In this document: positions 1 to 10,009 of the stretch, one piece after another | Position numbering within the stretch: the stretch's first letter is position 1 | How the letters are laid out: every line of letters starts with the position of its first letter | NCBI GenBank assembly: GCA_947497145.1 | Contig: CANMFQ010000018.1 | Coordinates: forward strand, 31,879 to 95,878 | Origin: an uncultured Flavobacteriaceae bacterium | Lineage (GTDB): Bacteria; Bacteroidota; Bacteroidia; Flavobacteriales; Flavobacteriaceae | DNA length: 64,000 bases | Direction of reading: 5' to 3' | Program-made: the position numbers and the translations under genes | The notes under the pieces: model-generated | Databases searched by the model: none | The model's input: only the letters and a program-made list of their open reading frames with translations | What the model was told of the DNA's origin: nothing

Positions 1-1735
1 AGTATCCTGGGTTTTGAGTAAGCACATCAGCACCTTGAATATCTATTTGAGATTGTGGAATAGGATAATATTCGTTTTTACCTGCTGTGAAACTTGCACC
101 ACCAAATTTTGTAACTAGTAATGTAGATTCGTAATTCAAATAATCATTTAGTTCTTCTTCGGCTACACCCCATCTAACGAGGTCAAAGAAACGATGACCT
201 TCTCCAGAGAGTTCTAATTTTCGTTCAAAGCGTACCGCTTTTGTAGCAAACTCTTTATCTGGGAACGAATCGTATTCAGAGATCATGTAATTAGCAGCAT
301 TGGATCCGTCATCATTTTTAACCCAATGCGCAGTATTTGCTGCTCTTGCTCTTACTCTGTTTACGTACTCTAAGGCTTTGTCTAAACTCCCCGCTTCAAT
401 TTCTGCTTCAGCCGCCATTAGCAATACATCTGCAAAACGAATAATGGTATAGTTCATAATAGCATAGCCTCTAGTCCATGAGCTACCGTCGGTAAATGAG
501 TTCTCTTGTGATCGGTAGTAGATATATTTTTTAGGTGAATACGGCCCTGCATAAGGTTGACTTCTAATCCATGCTTTTCCAGGGTGCGGAATCCAATCAA
601 GATAGGGAATACCTCTTCTGCCAATGGAATGATCAATTCTGGGGTCAAGAGGTCCTGCATCTGGAGTAAAAGGCTCGTCAGATTCAATGTTATAGTCGTT
701 AACTAAGGCATTTTCGCTAGAATTGTAGCTTTTGTCTAATAAAGGTAAGCCATCGGCTGTTCTAAATGAATTAGCAAGTTCAAAACTAGGCTGAAAAAAA
801 CCACAGCAATTACCTGGGCCATCAGGTCCTGTGTTGTAGGGGTAATTTAAATCATCAAAATAATTTGCATTTTGTGTACTGCCTGTGTTGTTGGCAGATT
901 CTACATCCATTACCGCTTCTGCATGATTGTCATTTTCAGCATTGTAAATTTGAGGGTAGCTGTCAAGTAAGGCGTATTTCAGGCCATTTGAGGTAACTCC
1001 TTTTTCAATAACTTCATCAAACCAAGTTTTTGCTTCTGCGTATTTCTGTTGGTATAATTTTGCTTTACCCATATAAGCAGCTGCAGCCCATTTGTTAACT
1101 CTACCGGCTCCATTTTCTGCAGGTAAATTATCAAAAGCATATTGAAAATCAGCTTCTATTTGCGCCCAAGCATCACCATTGTTAGGGATAAGCGGGATTT
1201 CTATTGATTCAACGTTCTCATCAAAAACAGGAATATTATTGAAGTGTTTTTTTAAATCAAAATAAAAATGACCTCTCAATAATCTAGTTTCTCCTGCAAT
1301 TCTTGCAGCATCTTCAGGAACAATATCTGTAGCTTTGGCAAGAGCTTTCAAAACAGTATTGGCTCGTACCACTCCTTCAAAACGACCTCTCCAATAATTA
1401 TTTATATCTCCGTTAGTAGGATCATGTTCATATCTTTGGAATGGATTTATGGTAGAGTAATCGCCAGCGTCTGTACCTTTATTAGCTTCTCCCCCCATAA
1501 TGGATCCAGTAACCCAGTGATTTGGACCTTCAAATCGATTTCCAAATACGCCATTAAGTGCTGCATACGTTCCAATTAACAAGCCTTCAACACCATCTTT
1601 GGTATTGACTTGTGCATCTGCTAAGGAACCTGTAGGCAGGACTTCTAAAAATTCATCACTACAGGATACTCCAAACATGAGAAGTCCTATAGACAGAATA
1701 CTAATTTTTTTAAGTTTAAAAATTGCTTTCATCAT
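1..1735 (-). CDS. SusD/RagB-family nutrient-binding outer-membrane lipoprotein (3' end cut by window)
   Basis: This is the surface lipoprotein that lids a SusC transporter and binds the oligosaccharide or peptide substrate. About 578 codons are visible and the stop lies beyond the left edge. The N-terminus is a lipoprotein signal (basic, hydrophobic, then FGVSC with the lipidated Cys at residue 25, followed by SDEFL). TPR-like helices and the typical C-terminal SusD block (RFADVLLMAAEAEIEAGS, then RFERKLELSGEGHRFFDLVRWG) follow. A second in-frame ATG at 1732 is an equally possible start. It lies 47 bp downstream of the susC-like gene on the same strand, so the pair is almost certainly co-transcribed. 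The substrate cannot be read from these two genes, and any linked CAZymes would be outside the window. Confidence 0.95.
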   Translation of the reverse strand, partial: MMKAIFKLKKISILSIGLLMFGVSCSDEFLEVLPTGSLADAQVNTKDGVEGLLIGTYAALNGVFGNRFEGPNHWVTGSIMGGEANKGTDAGDYSTINPFQRYEHDPTNGDINNYWRGRFEGVVRANTVLKALAKATDIVPEDAARIAGETRLLRGHFYFDLKKHFNNIPVFDENVESIEIPLIPNNGDAWAQIEADFQYAFDNLPAENGAGRVNKWAAAAYMGKAKLYQQKYAEAKTWFDEVIEKGVTSNGLKYALLDSYPQIYNAENDNHAEAVMDVESANNTGSTQNANYFDDLNYPYNTGPDGPGNCCGFFQPSFELANSFRTADGLPLLDKSYNSSENALVNDYNIESDEPFTPDAGPLDPRIDHSIGRRGIPYLDWIPHPGKAWIRSQPYAGPYSPKKYIYYRSQENSFTDGSSWTRGYAIMNYTIIRFADVLLMAAEAEIEAGSLDKALEYVNRVRARAANTAHWVKNDDGSNAANYMISEYDSFPDKEFATKAVRFERKLELSGEGHRFFDLVRWGVAEEELNDYLNYESTLLVTKFGGASFTAGKNEYYPIPQSQIDIQGADVLTQNPGY

Positions 1736-1782
1736 TTAATTTTATTTAAAGATATTATTTTTTAAAATATTCGAATAACTAA

Positions 1783-4700
1783 TTATAAACCAACTTCTAA
1801 GCTTATTAGATAACTTGGTGTTACTGGATAGTTACCAACATCTACACCAAAAGAAGTATCTGCTCCACCAACAACAGGGTCAAGACCTCTATATTTCGTA
1901 ATAGTCCAAACGTTATTAGCTGAAAGGCCTAATTTTAATTTTGAAAGCCCCATTTTTTCAACCAAATCACTATCAAAACTGTAGCCTAAATATAGCCTTT
2001 GTAGTCTTATGTAATTTCCGTTTTCAACATACCACGAGTTGGCAGCACCATTTGTACTCAGGTTTGAAGCACTTTCCCAGATAGGTGCCTCTGCATTATT
2101 GCCTAACTCCGGAGTCCATGATTTAAAAGCCGCAGCGCCTTTTGCAGAACCTTCAAAGGATCCAAAAAAGTCAGTAAACCATTTTACTTGATTAAAAATA
2201 TCTCTTCCAGTTTCTCCAGACCAATAGGTTTCAAACTCTAAATTCTTGTATTTTAAATTTAAAACTGCACCACCTTGAAAATCTGGTACTGGGTCTCCAA
2301 TCCATGTTCTATCTTCAGGCGTAATGTCTCCGCTACCATCAATATCTGCATATCGGAATCTCCCTAAACCTTTACCGTCTTGAGCTGGAGAATTAGCTAC
2401 TTCTTCTTCCGAATTAAAATACCCAATTACCTTGTAGCCAAAGAAAGAAGATAAAGGTTGTCCAACGGCATTTCGAGGTGGAGAGATTCCTCTGAATGCT
2501 TGTCCGTTTCTACCTTCAAAAAAATCAATACCAGGAGCTAAAGAGGTAATTTCATTTTTTAGAAAAGCACCGTTAAGTGTTAATTCAAAACTTAAATCTT
2601 CAGTAAAGTTACCTCTACCACTTATTTGTATGTCAACACCCTGATTTAACATTTCAGCAACATTTACTGCGGGAGCAGATGCAAAATTACCAGTTACACC
2701 AGCTAAGGGTACTTGATATAGAAGGTCTGTATTAACTTTTTTCCACCAATCTAATTCTACATTTATTTTATCATTAAATAACCCTAAATCAAATCCAACA
2801 TTGGTTTGAGTACTTGTCTCCCACTTGGCGTTAGGGTTGCCAATTCTACTTTGGGCAAAACCTTCATTTGCGCCACTATTTTGCCCCTCTACGGGATAAA
2901 ACGTGCTACCTTTATTGGAAGCAAATAAAGAATATTGATTGTTAGGGTCTACATTATTTGAATTACCCATTTCTCCCCAACCAGCACGGATTTTAAAATC
3001 GGAAATAAAATCTTGATTTTGCATAAATGATTCTGCAATTACTCTCCAAGATGCTGATAAGGCCGGAAAGACACCATAACGATTATTACCTCCAAAACGG
3101 GATGAGCCATCTCTACGTAAAACTCCTGAAATGTAATATCTTTCATCAAAGTTATATTTGATTTGCCCAAATACTGAAGCAAAATTAACTCCTTTAAACT
3201 GAAAACTGTTTACGTTTGGGCTTTGCACAACACTTAAGTTTTGAAAGTCAAGATCTGTAGAAAAAGGATTTATACCACTTCCATTAAATCTTCTTCCAGC
3301 TCCCGTGTTTAGTGCTTCATAACCAGCTAATGCATATAATTTGTGTTTTCCAAATAACTTTTCATAGGTAACAGTATTTGTAAAGGTGTAATTGAAGAAG
3401 TATCCTCCTCCTTCTGAAAATGAGTTGCTTGCTTCTGGTTCTGAATCTCCTAGATATCTGTAGTTGTAATTAACATAGGCATCATTACTGTATGACCCAC
3501 CTAAACTGGTTCTTAATGTTAACCCTTCAAAAGGTTTTATTAAGGCATAAAGATTTCCAAAGCCTCCAATAGAATAATTTTTGTCATCGCCTTGATTTAA
3601 AACCTGCTGTCTAACTGGATTACGAGGATTATTGAACCCCGCTGCTCGGGTACTGGCATAACTACCAAATTCATCGTAAACAGGAATAATTGTAGGCATT
3701 CTAAGTACGGATAAGATTACAGACTCGTCATCCGCACCACTAATACCACCATCACCTCCAAAACCGCCTTTTGCTGAACGGTAAGTTGCTTGGAAGTTTT
3801 GACCTATACTTAGCCAGGACTTTAAGTCCCATTCAGAATTAAAGCGGGCGGTGTATCGAGAAAAATCATTTTCAAGTAAAATACCTGCTTGGTTTTGTGC
3901 TGATATTCCCATGTAAAACCTACCATTTTCATTTCCGCCATCAAAACCTAAAGAAACCCTTGATACCGGGGCTATACGTGTTAGTTCTTTATACCAATTA
4001 GTGCCTTCCAAATTAGGACGAATTAAAAATACATTTTCAGGATTAGCTTCATAATTAGCTCTAATTTGGGCTAAATTAATATCTGCTTCATTAACTCCAT
4101 TTTGACCGTCAGCATGCAAATAGTCTGGAAAAGTTGGGGTTGGATTACTACCATATTGTGGATGTGAATACTCAACAGGAGTGCCATTTGCAGCTGCATT
4201 GTTCTCATAGGCTCTATGTGTCCATATTGCCATATCTCTTGGATTAAGTTGCTTAGGTGCTCCACCCACATTGGGGTCGGTAACTCCACTTGTAACATTT
4301 ATAGTGAACTTGGTTTTTCTTTTGTTTCTGGATCCTTGTTTTGTTGTGATTACAATTACCCCATTTGCAGCTCTTGCTCCGTATATAGAAGCAGCAGCAG
4401 CATCTTTCCATACAGAAGTCGAAGCTACATCGTCTGGATTGATGAATTCTGTATTGTTTACTGGAACACCATCGACAATATAAAGTGGTTCATTACCTCC
4501 AAATGCTCCAAATCCACGAACACGAATTTGACTAGTGGAACCTGGTTGACCGTTGGTTAGTACAACTACACCTGCAACGCGACCTTGTAGACCTTGTTCG
4601 ATATTTCCTGTTGGAATAGCTGCTAATTCTTCTGATTTTACAACAGAAACTGCTGCTGTGGTTTCTCGTTTGGTTTCTGTAGAATAACCAGTTACAACAA

Positions 4701-5100
4701 CTTCGTCAAGTGCTGCTGCATCTTCAGTCATGGTTGCGTTTACAGTAGTATTGCCTTTAACAGCAATCTCTTGGGTAACGAATCCTAAATAACTAAAAAT
4801 AAGAGTAGCATCATCATCTACATTAAGCGTGTAGTTTCCATCAAAATCAGTCTGTGTGCCATTGGTAGTACCTTTTACTACAACATTGGCACCAGGTAGG
4901 GGTGTGCCTGTAGCATCGGTTACTGTTCCTGTAACTGTTGACTGAAAAATAATGTCTGAGTCAGTCCAATTTAAACCTGTCTCTGTGTTTGCCTTTAGAT
5001 ACTGTGTTCCAAGACAAATTACCATCGATAAAAGCCAAAAACCAAAAGAACTAGTTTTTCTTTTGATCTTAAACAAAATGTAATCACGTTTTAGATCCAT
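1783..5100 (-). CDS. SusC/RagA-family TonB-dependent outer-membrane receptor
   Basis: A 1,105-aa TonB-dependent transporter that imports the substrate captured by its SusD partner. In order: an N-terminal signal/anchor (residues 1-38), a carboxypeptidase-regulatory-like domain (about 55-125, with VTGTVTDATGTPLPGANVVV), the TonB-box-like LDEVVVTGY (about 130-138), a plug domain (IRVRGFGAFGGNEPLYIVDG) and a 22-strand-type barrel ending in SYLISLEVGL. The length is normal for SusC proteins. It starts at ATG 5098-5100, followed downstream by susD. No anti-sigma or sigma gene is visible near it, so regulation is unknown. Confidence 0.96.
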   Translation of the reverse strand: MDLKRDYILFKIKRKTSSFGFWLLSMVICLGTQYLKANTETGLNWTDSDIIFQSTVTGTVTDATGTPLPGANVVVKGTTNGTQTDFDGNYTLNVDDDATLIFSYLGFVTQEIAVKGNTTVNATMTEDAAALDEVVVTGYSTETKRETTAAVSVVKSEELAAIPTGNIEQGLQGRVAGVVVLTNGQPGSTSQIRVRGFGAFGGNEPLYIVDGVPVNNTEFINPDDVASTSVWKDAAAASIYGARAANGVIVITTKQGSRNKRKTKFTINVTSGVTDPNVGGAPKQLNPRDMAIWTHRAYENNAAANGTPVEYSHPQYGSNPTPTFPDYLHADGQNGVNEADINLAQIRANYEANPENVFLIRPNLEGTNWYKELTRIAPVSRVSLGFDGGNENGRFYMGISAQNQAGILLENDFSRYTARFNSEWDLKSWLSIGQNFQATYRSAKGGFGGDGGISGADDESVILSVLRMPTIIPVYDEFGSYASTRAAGFNNPRNPVRQQVLNQGDDKNYSIGGFGNLYALIKPFEGLTLRTSLGGSYSNDAYVNYNYRYLGDSEPEASNSFSEGGGYFFNYTFTNTVTYEKLFGKHKLYALAGYEALNTGAGRRFNGSGINPFSTDLDFQNLSVVQSPNVNSFQFKGVNFASVFGQIKYNFDERYYISGVLRRDGSSRFGGNNRYGVFPALSASWRVIAESFMQNQDFISDFKIRAGWGEMGNSNNVDPNNQYSLFASNKGSTFYPVEGQNSGANEGFAQSRIGNPNAKWETSTQTNVGFDLGLFNDKINVELDWWKKVNTDLLYQVPLAGVTGNFASAPAVNVAEMLNQGVDIQISGRGNFTEDLSFELTLNGAFLKNEITSLAPGIDFFEGRNGQAFRGISPPRNAVGQPLSSFFGYKVIGYFNSEEEVANSPAQDGKGLGRFRYADIDGSGDITPEDRTWIGDPVPDFQGGAVLNLKYKNLEFETYWSGETGRDIFNQVKWFTDFFGSFEGSAKGAAAFKSWTPELGNNAEAPIWESASNLSTNGAANSWYVENGNYIRLQRLYLGYSFDSDLVEKMGLSKLKLGLSANNVWTITKYRGLDPVVGGADTSFGVDVGNYPVTPSYLISLEVGL

Positions 5101-5401
5101 AAGTTTTAAGTTGTTAATTTGAAATTAGTGTTGATTGATTGAAATTTTAGGTATCATGCTTGTATTGTGTTAATTAAAGCACAAATCTTTGGTAATTATA
5201 CTAAATTATTTCATAATTATCAATATGATACATTAATTTGTTTGAGATATTGAAAACATTTTCTAAGTAATTCAATATGTTTAATTACAACGGTCGATGT
5301 AATTATTTTTTATTTAGAATTTGTTTGAAGATGATGGCACGGTAAGGGGTAGTATGAAAAATAAGCGCTTTTTCTAGATTGAACTTTAAAATCATAAAAA
5401 T
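5101..5401. other. Intergenic region upstream of the susC-like gene
   Basis: About 300 bp of AT-rich DNA with no supportable gene. It must hold the promoter of the susCD operon (minus strand). I found only a partial match to the Bacteroidota -7 consensus (AAGATTTG on the minus strand near 5185) without a well-spaced -33 TTG, so I do not call a promoter. Confidence 0.5.
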
Positions 5402-6580
5402 TCAAACCTTAGAACAAACAAGGATTTGGTGTTTGTTGAAGCAATTCTTAACAAAGAATAGAAAGATATCACCTCCATCTTTAATTTTAAACTTTTTACG
5501 AATGCTTGCAACGCTCTCAGGGAAGTTTCTAGTACTGATGTTGGCATTGCGTACTTGGAGTTCTTTTAGGCTTTTTTTGTTGTAAGGAACAGTCTTATCA
5601 ATTTTAAAGCGTCTTCCTGGGAAAGCGATTAGTTTTTCTGAAGTATATAGATGTGTATGCTCATGAAGCTTGTGCAAAGCATGTTGCTGCCCAATCGTTC
5701 TAAATCCGCCCGATTTTAAAATAGCAGCATTGGGTTCATATAAATAGGTTTGCGGCTCTTGAAACGTTGAAAGCGCTCTTTTTTCTTCTGATAGGTTGAA
5801 ATTAAAAGTTTGGTTTGCTGCTTTGCCATGATTTATTGTTTTTATTACCACCTCATTTTTATAACCTTTTTTCAAAACCCAAAGCAATTCTTTTACTTCA
5901 TTATGTACGGCAACGATATGTATTTCTTTAACATTTTTTAGTTCAGCTAGTCCTGCAGAAATATCTAAAAGGGGGGCAGTTTTAATTAAGATATTGTCAG
6001 ATTTTTCGAAAAATAATGTTAGATGTTCAGTAATATCTGGCGTGCAATCTGATAGTAAAAAAACCTTTCCTTTAGTGTCATTTCTTCGAGACGGATCTAT
6101 GTAAATCCAATCAAAGTTTTGGGTTGTTTGTTGTAAAAAATCGATAGCATCTAGTGAGTGATTTTGTATGTTTTTTACGTTGAGAATTTTAAAATTATGA
6201 GCGGCTATTTCGGCAAGATTAGTGTTGGTTTCGCAATGCAAAATAGTAGCTATTTTTTTAGCAAAAAAATAGCTGTCTATACCTAACCCTCCAGTTAAGT
6301 CGATCAGTGATTTTCCTGTTACAATTTCAGCTTTATATTGGGCGGTAATTTCAGATGATGTTTGCTCAATATGTATCTTTTTTGGGTAATAAATGTTGGG
6401 GGTGTTAAACCACGTAGGGAGCTTTTTTTGACATTTTTTTTTGCTTTCTATCTGCTGTGCAAGTTCTTGAGCAGTAACTTCTGAGAAAGGCGGTTTTTTT
6501 AATAAAACTGACATGATGTCAGCATCTAATTTTTCTGTTATAAATTGTTGTACACCAGTATTTAATATATTTTTATTCAA
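5402..6580 (-). CDS. class I SAM-dependent methyltransferase with THUMP-like domain
   Basis: A 392-aa protein typical of Bacteroidota. A helical N-terminal part is followed by a Rossmann methyltransferase core with SAM-binding motif I (LIDLTGGLGIDSYFFA, about residues 91-106), an acidic Cys-Glu loop, and a catalytic-site-like motif WIYIDPSRR (about 158-166). The C-terminal third matches the THUMP-like extension seen in this family (FPGRRFKIDKTVPYNKKSLK). The substrate is probably a nucleic acid base, by analogy with DPPY-type enzymes, but the exact target is not known. It lies 7 bp downstream of the permease gene on the same strand, so the two are probably co-transcribed. Confidence 0.85.
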   Translation of the reverse strand: MNKNILNTGVQQFITEKLDADIMSVLLKKPPFSEVTAQELAQQIESKKKCQKKLPTWFNTPNIYYPKKIHIEQTSSEITAQYKAEIVTGKSLIDLTGGLGIDSYFFAKKIATILHCETNTNLAEIAAHNFKILNVKNIQNHSLDAIDFLQQTTQNFDWIYIDPSRRNDTKGKVFLLSDCTPDITEHLTLFFEKSDNILIKTAPLLDISAGLAELKNVKEIHIVAVHNEVKELLWVLKKGYKNEVVIKTINHGKAANQTFNFNLSEEKRALSTFQEPQTYLYEPNAAILKSGGFRTIGQQHALHKLHEHTHLYTSEKLIAFPGRRFKIDKTVPYNKKSLKELQVRNANISTRNFPESVASIRKKFKIKDGGDIFLFFVKNCFNKHQILVCSKV

Positions 6581-6587
6581 AGTTTTA

Positions 6588-7676
6588 CTATAAGTTTTTA
6601 GTCAGCGATTTTACAATCTTATTTTCTGATAAAAATTCCTTTAAAATGACCTTTATTGCCGTGTAACCAGGTACTGCTACAATCATTCCTGCTATGCCAA
6701 AAAGTAATCCTCCAATGATGATTACTAAAAAAATTTCTAGGGGATGTGACTTTACACTTTGCGAAAAAATTCGGGGTTGCGAGATGAAATTATCTATGAG
6801 TTGACCGACTGCAAATCCACACATAACTTTGATTGCTTTTGGTAGAATTACGGAGCTAAAATCTGATCCGATATTACTCGTCATTGTGAGTGTTAACATG
6901 AGTACTCCGCCGATGATTGGACCCACATAAGGAATTAGATTTAACAGGGCGCAGAGAAAGGCAATTACGATGGCATTTTCAATACCAATTACAAAGAGGA
7001 TAATAGCGTAAAAAACAAACAAAATTAGAATTTGAAATACTAGTCCAACAAAATATCTAGACAGTAAATCTTTGATAACATTGATTGATTTTTTTAGGCG
7101 ACTTTCTTTGTTGTCAGGAACAAGAATCATGAGGCCTTCTTCAAATAATTTGCTATCCTTTAAAAAGAAAAAGGCGATAAAAAGTACTGAAAAAAGACCA
7201 ATGCTTAAACTACCCAAAATGCCAATGAAGGAGTTTAAAAAGTTAGGAATAAAACCAAAATCAACATTGGCCAAAATCTTAGAATTTTTAACTCCTTGTC
7301 CAATTTCGGCGGAGCTAATTCCGAAATAATTGGTGATTTGATGGTATAGATTTTCTAGGTTATTTTGGAGCGCATCTATATTTAATAGTGACAAGTTTTG
7401 TCCTTGGTGAACCAATAGGGGTACAAATAAAGCTATAATGCCAACGATAATACCAATAAGAAATACCATTGTGGCAATTACGGCTAAAGTACTGTTGAAT
7501 TTCAATTTATTTTGCAAGAATAAAACAATAGGACGTCCGATAAGTGATATGATGGCGGCTATAGAAATATAAAGAATAACCGAGCTTATTTGATATAGAA
7601 AGTATAGTAACAGTAATATACCTACTATTATCGCAAGAGCTCTTAAAATACCTTCTGATAGGGTTTTGGCAGTCAT
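6588..7676 (-). CDS. AI-2E family transporter (PerM/YhhT-like membrane protein)
   Basis: An integral membrane protein of about 362 aa with paired N-terminal hydrophobic helices (IIVGILLLLYFLYQIS; VILYISIAAIISLIGRPIV) and the conserved C-terminal family block (NLIPYVGPIIGGV; SHPLEIFLVIIIGGLLFGIAGMI, given here in pieces). Family members export diverse small molecules or sodium; the AI-2 label is historical. I chose ATG 7674-7676 rather than the longer frame to 7823, because the extra 49 residues overlap the DUF4159 gene out of frame and look like shadow sequence. The stop is 7 bp before the methyltransferase start. Confidence 0.9.
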   Translation of the reverse strand: MTAKTLSEGILRALAIIVGILLLLYFLYQISSVILYISIAAIISLIGRPIVLFLQNKLKFNSTLAVIATMVFLIGIIVGIIALFVPLLVHQGQNLSLLNIDALQNNLENLYHQITNYFGISSAEIGQGVKNSKILANVDFGFIPNFLNSFIGILGSLSIGLFSVLFIAFFFLKDSKLFEEGLMILVPDNKESRLKKSINVIKDLLSRYFVGLVFQILILFVFYAIILFVIGIENAIVIAFLCALLNLIPYVGPIIGGVLMLTLTMTSNIGSDFSSVILPKAIKVMCGFAVGQLIDNFISQPRIFSQSVKSHPLEIFLVIIIGGLLFGIAGMIVAVPGYTAIKVILKEFLSENKIVKSLTKNL

Positions 7677-7719
7677 GATGTGCTTGTGTGATTTAGTTGT
7701 TGAAAAAAAATACGATGGT

Positions 7720-8370
7720 TTAGTTGTTAAAGGCGTATGAAATAATGTTGGCGCCCATTTGTAATGCTTTTGTACGTACTTCGGTAGGATCGTTGTGAAC
7801 ACTGGGGTCTTCCCAGCCATCACCTAGGTCAGATTCAAAGGTGAAAAGTAAAACTAAACGGTTTTCATGAAATATACCAAAGGCCTGTGGCCTTTTGCCG
7901 TCGTGTTCATGAATTTTTGGTAGCCCCTCGGGAAATGGGTATACTTGGGAAAAAATAGGGTGGTCTGCGCCAAGTTCAATTAATTCTTTATCAGGAAATA
8001 CTTGCGCGAGGGCTTTTCTTAGGTAAGGCTCCATACCATAATTATCATCAATGTGCAGAAAACCCCCAGCTAGTAAATAAGTTCGTAAATTTTCAGCTTC
8101 TTCTTCTGAGAAAACAACATTACCATGTCCTGTCATATGAAGAAAAGGGTATTGAAAAATGGTGACATTACCAACTTCAACGGTTTGCGGCTTTTCATTT
8201 ATTTTGGTAGAAATACGCTCATTGCAGAACTTTATGAGATTTGGTAGTGCCGTGGGGTTGGCGTACCAATCGCCTCCTCCCTTATATTTTAAAATAGCTA
8301 TTTCTTGGCTGTAAACACAAACAGATGTTAAAAAACTAAAAATGAATACTACTTGCGTAAGGTGTTTCAT
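7720..8370 (-). CDS. DUF4159 domain-containing secreted protein
   Basis: A protein of about 216 aa with an N-terminal signal peptide (MKHLTQVVFIFSFLTSVCVYSQ) and a DUF4159 domain (IAILKYKGGGDWYANPTALPNL near the start, then HMTGHGNVVFSEEEAENLR, LAGGFLHIDDNYG and HPIFSQVYPFPEGLPKIHEHDG). The domain resembles glutamine-amidotransferase-like folds, but no enzymatic role is established. ATG 8368-8370 is preferred because it sits directly before the signal peptide; the longer frame to 8418 would overlap the divergent gene. It is divergently transcribed from the DUF1223 gene with only 46 bp between starts. Confidence 0.88.
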   Translation of the reverse strand: MKHLTQVVFIFSFLTSVCVYSQEIAILKYKGGGDWYANPTALPNLIKFCNERISTKINEKPQTVEVGNVTIFQYPFLHMTGHGNVVFSEEEAENLRTYLLAGGFLHIDDNYGMEPYLRKALAQVFPDKELIELGADHPIFSQVYPFPEGLPKIHEHDGKRPQAFGIFHENRLVLLFTFESDLGDGWEDPSVHNDPTEVRTKALQMGANIISYAFNN

Positions 8371-8416
8371 GACTCTTCGTACTAAATAATAGAATTCACC
8401 AAATTTAAGCAATATC

Positions 8417-9196
8417 ATGTTGAAAAATATTTATATCCTATTAATTGTGGGATTAGGTTTTGTAATTATGGCATTTACTGCCAATATTGAAACGAAGGAG
8501 GAGGTGTCAATTGATACAGAAGTGGGTGTTTATGAGCCTATTGTGGTGTTGGAGTTGTTTACTTCACAGGGCTGTTCGAGTTGTCCGTCAGCTGACCGTT
8601 TGTTGCAACAAGTGAAGAAGGAGTATCAAAATGAGGTGTTTGCGCTTTCATATCACGTTGATTATTGGAATTATATCGGTTGGGAAGATCCTTTTAGTGA
8701 TGCTAAGTATGCCAGAAAACAACGAAAATACAATATAAAATTTCGCAATAACAGTAATTACACGCCGCAAGTGGTCGTGAATGGAAAAGAACATTTTGTG
8801 GGTTCAAGCGCGACAAAATTATACACTAAAATTAAGGGGTATAGTAAAGTGAAATCAGCAAATAAAATAGAGTTGAATAAAGTGAATAATAGTGCTGATA
8901 AAGTTGCCTTCAATTATGAAGTAGCAGGAGCAATTGAGAATAAAGTGCTGCGCGCTTTGTTGGTGATTGATCAGCGTAGTACCAATGTAAAGCGAGGGGA
9001 GAACAGAAATAAAACATTACACAATAGTAATATTGTTGTAAGTGAAAAAATAATACCGCTTTCAACTGATAATGGGCATGTTGACATTGCAATTCCTGAA
9101 GTTGTTACAACTGCCGACAAGCTAAATTTAATCGTACTTGTTGAGCGAGAAAATTATGATATTACGGGTGCTGTAAAGCAGCATCTGGGTGAATAG
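8417..9196 (+). CDS. DUF1223 domain-containing thioredoxin-fold protein
   Basis: A 259-aa protein with an N-terminal hydrophobic signal/anchor (residues 1-22) and a DUF1223 domain. That domain opens with the thioredoxin-like strand and Cys motif VVLELFTSQGCSSCPSADRL (Cys residues about 53 and 56). The middle segment SYHVDYWNYIGWEDPFSDAK and the later TPQVVVNGKEHFVGS are characteristic of the family. The CxxC-type site suggests a periplasmic redox role, but no specific function is known. A strong rho-independent terminator follows. Confidence 0.9.
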   Translation: MLKNIYILLIVGLGFVIMAFTANIETKEEVSIDTEVGVYEPIVVLELFTSQGCSSCPSADRLLQQVKKEYQNEVFALSYHVDYWNYIGWEDPFSDAKYARKQRKYNIKFRNNSNYTPQVVVNGKEHFVGSSATKLYTKIKGYSKVKSANKIELNKVNNSADKVAFNYEVAGAIENKVLRALLVIDQRSTNVKRGENRNKTLHNSNIVVSEKIIPLSTDNGHVDIAIPEVVTTADKLNLIVLVERENYDITGAVKQHLGE

Positions 9197-9221
9197 TGTT
9201 TAGAGATGTTGTTTGTTTGGA

Positions 9222-9263
9222 GCTCCACCTAACCCCCTTGGGTTTCGGTGGAGCATTTTTTTT
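9222..9263 (+). terminator. Rho-independent terminator after the DUF1223 gene
   Basis: The stem GCTCCACC (9222-9229) pairs with GGTGGAGC (9247-9254). An inner stem AACCC (9231-9235) pairs with GGGTT (9240-9244) around a CCTT loop. A run of eight T follows (9256-9263). The T-run reaches into the stop codon of the convergent rsmE gene. Confidence 0.9.
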
Positions 9264-9969
9264 ATCCGTTATTTATCAGGTTAACCGTAGTGCAAGCGAC
9301 TATTGCTGCAGTTTCTGTGCGAAGTCTATTTTCGCCAAGGGAAACTGGTAAAAAACCATTTTCATAAGCCAGTTTTATCTCTGTTTTTGAAAAATCTCCC
9401 TCCGGACCAATTAAAACAGTGACGTCTTTGTCAGGAGCTACCCTTCTTTTTAAGTCTAATTTTTCTTCATCTTCACAATGCGCAATAAAAAGCAATCCTT
9501 CATGGGGTTTAGCGATAAAGTCTTTGTAAGTAATAGCGTCGTTTAATTTGGGTAAATAGGTTTGCAATGATTGTTTCATGGCAGATTGAATAACCTTTTG
9601 CATACGTTCTGGCTTTATTATTTTTCGCTCTGAGTTTTCGCAAATTATAGGTGTAATTTCATTTACACCAATTTCAGTGGCCTTTTCTAAAAACCATTCA
9701 AAACGGTCATTCATTTTTGTTGGGGCAACAACCAAATGAAACCAGTGCATTTTTCGATGCTTTTTGTCTACATCAACAATTTCAGCCTTACATTTTTTAG
9801 CATCAGCAGTAATTATTTTGGCTTCGTATAAATAGCCTTTACCATTTGTGATATGTACCAGGTCGCCTTCTTTTTTTCTGAGCACTTTTATTAGGTGCTT
9901 ACTTTCTTCTGAATTAAAAACAAATTGTGAAGCACTGTTGTCTAATTCGGGGTTGTAGAATAATTGCAT
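9262..9969 (-). CDS. rsmE: 16S rRNA (uracil1498-N3)-methyltransferase RsmE
   Basis: A 235-aa SPOUT-family RNA methyltransferase that methylates U1498 of 16S rRNA. An N-terminal PUA-like domain (HLIKVLRKKEGDLVHITNGKG, about residues 25-45) is followed by the trefoil-knot catalytic domain. Diagnostic motifs are KATEIGVNEITPIICENSER, VLIGPEGDFSKTE and PVSLGENRLRTETAAI. It starts at ATG 9967-9969 and lies just downstream of tsaD on the same strand (40 bp gap), so co-transcription is likely. Confidence 0.96.
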   Translation of the reverse strand: MQLFYNPELDNSASQFVFNSEESKHLIKVLRKKEGDLVHITNGKGYLYEAKIITADAKKCKAEIVDVDKKHRKMHWFHLVVAPTKMNDRFEWFLEKATEIGVNEITPIICENSERKIIKPERMQKVIQSAMKQSLQTYLPKLNDAITYKDFIAKPHEGLLFIAHCEDEEKLDLKRRVAPDKDVTVLIGPEGDFSKTEIKLAYENGFLPVSLGENRLRTETAAIVACTTVNLINNG

Positions 9970-10009
9970 AAACTAGAATTAATAGTTAGTGTCTGGTTCG
10001 AGCCAGACA

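Noticed and set aside
7677..7823. N-terminal extension of the AI-2E transporter
   Set aside because: The extension overlaps the DUF4159 coding sequence out of frame and lacks family similarity.
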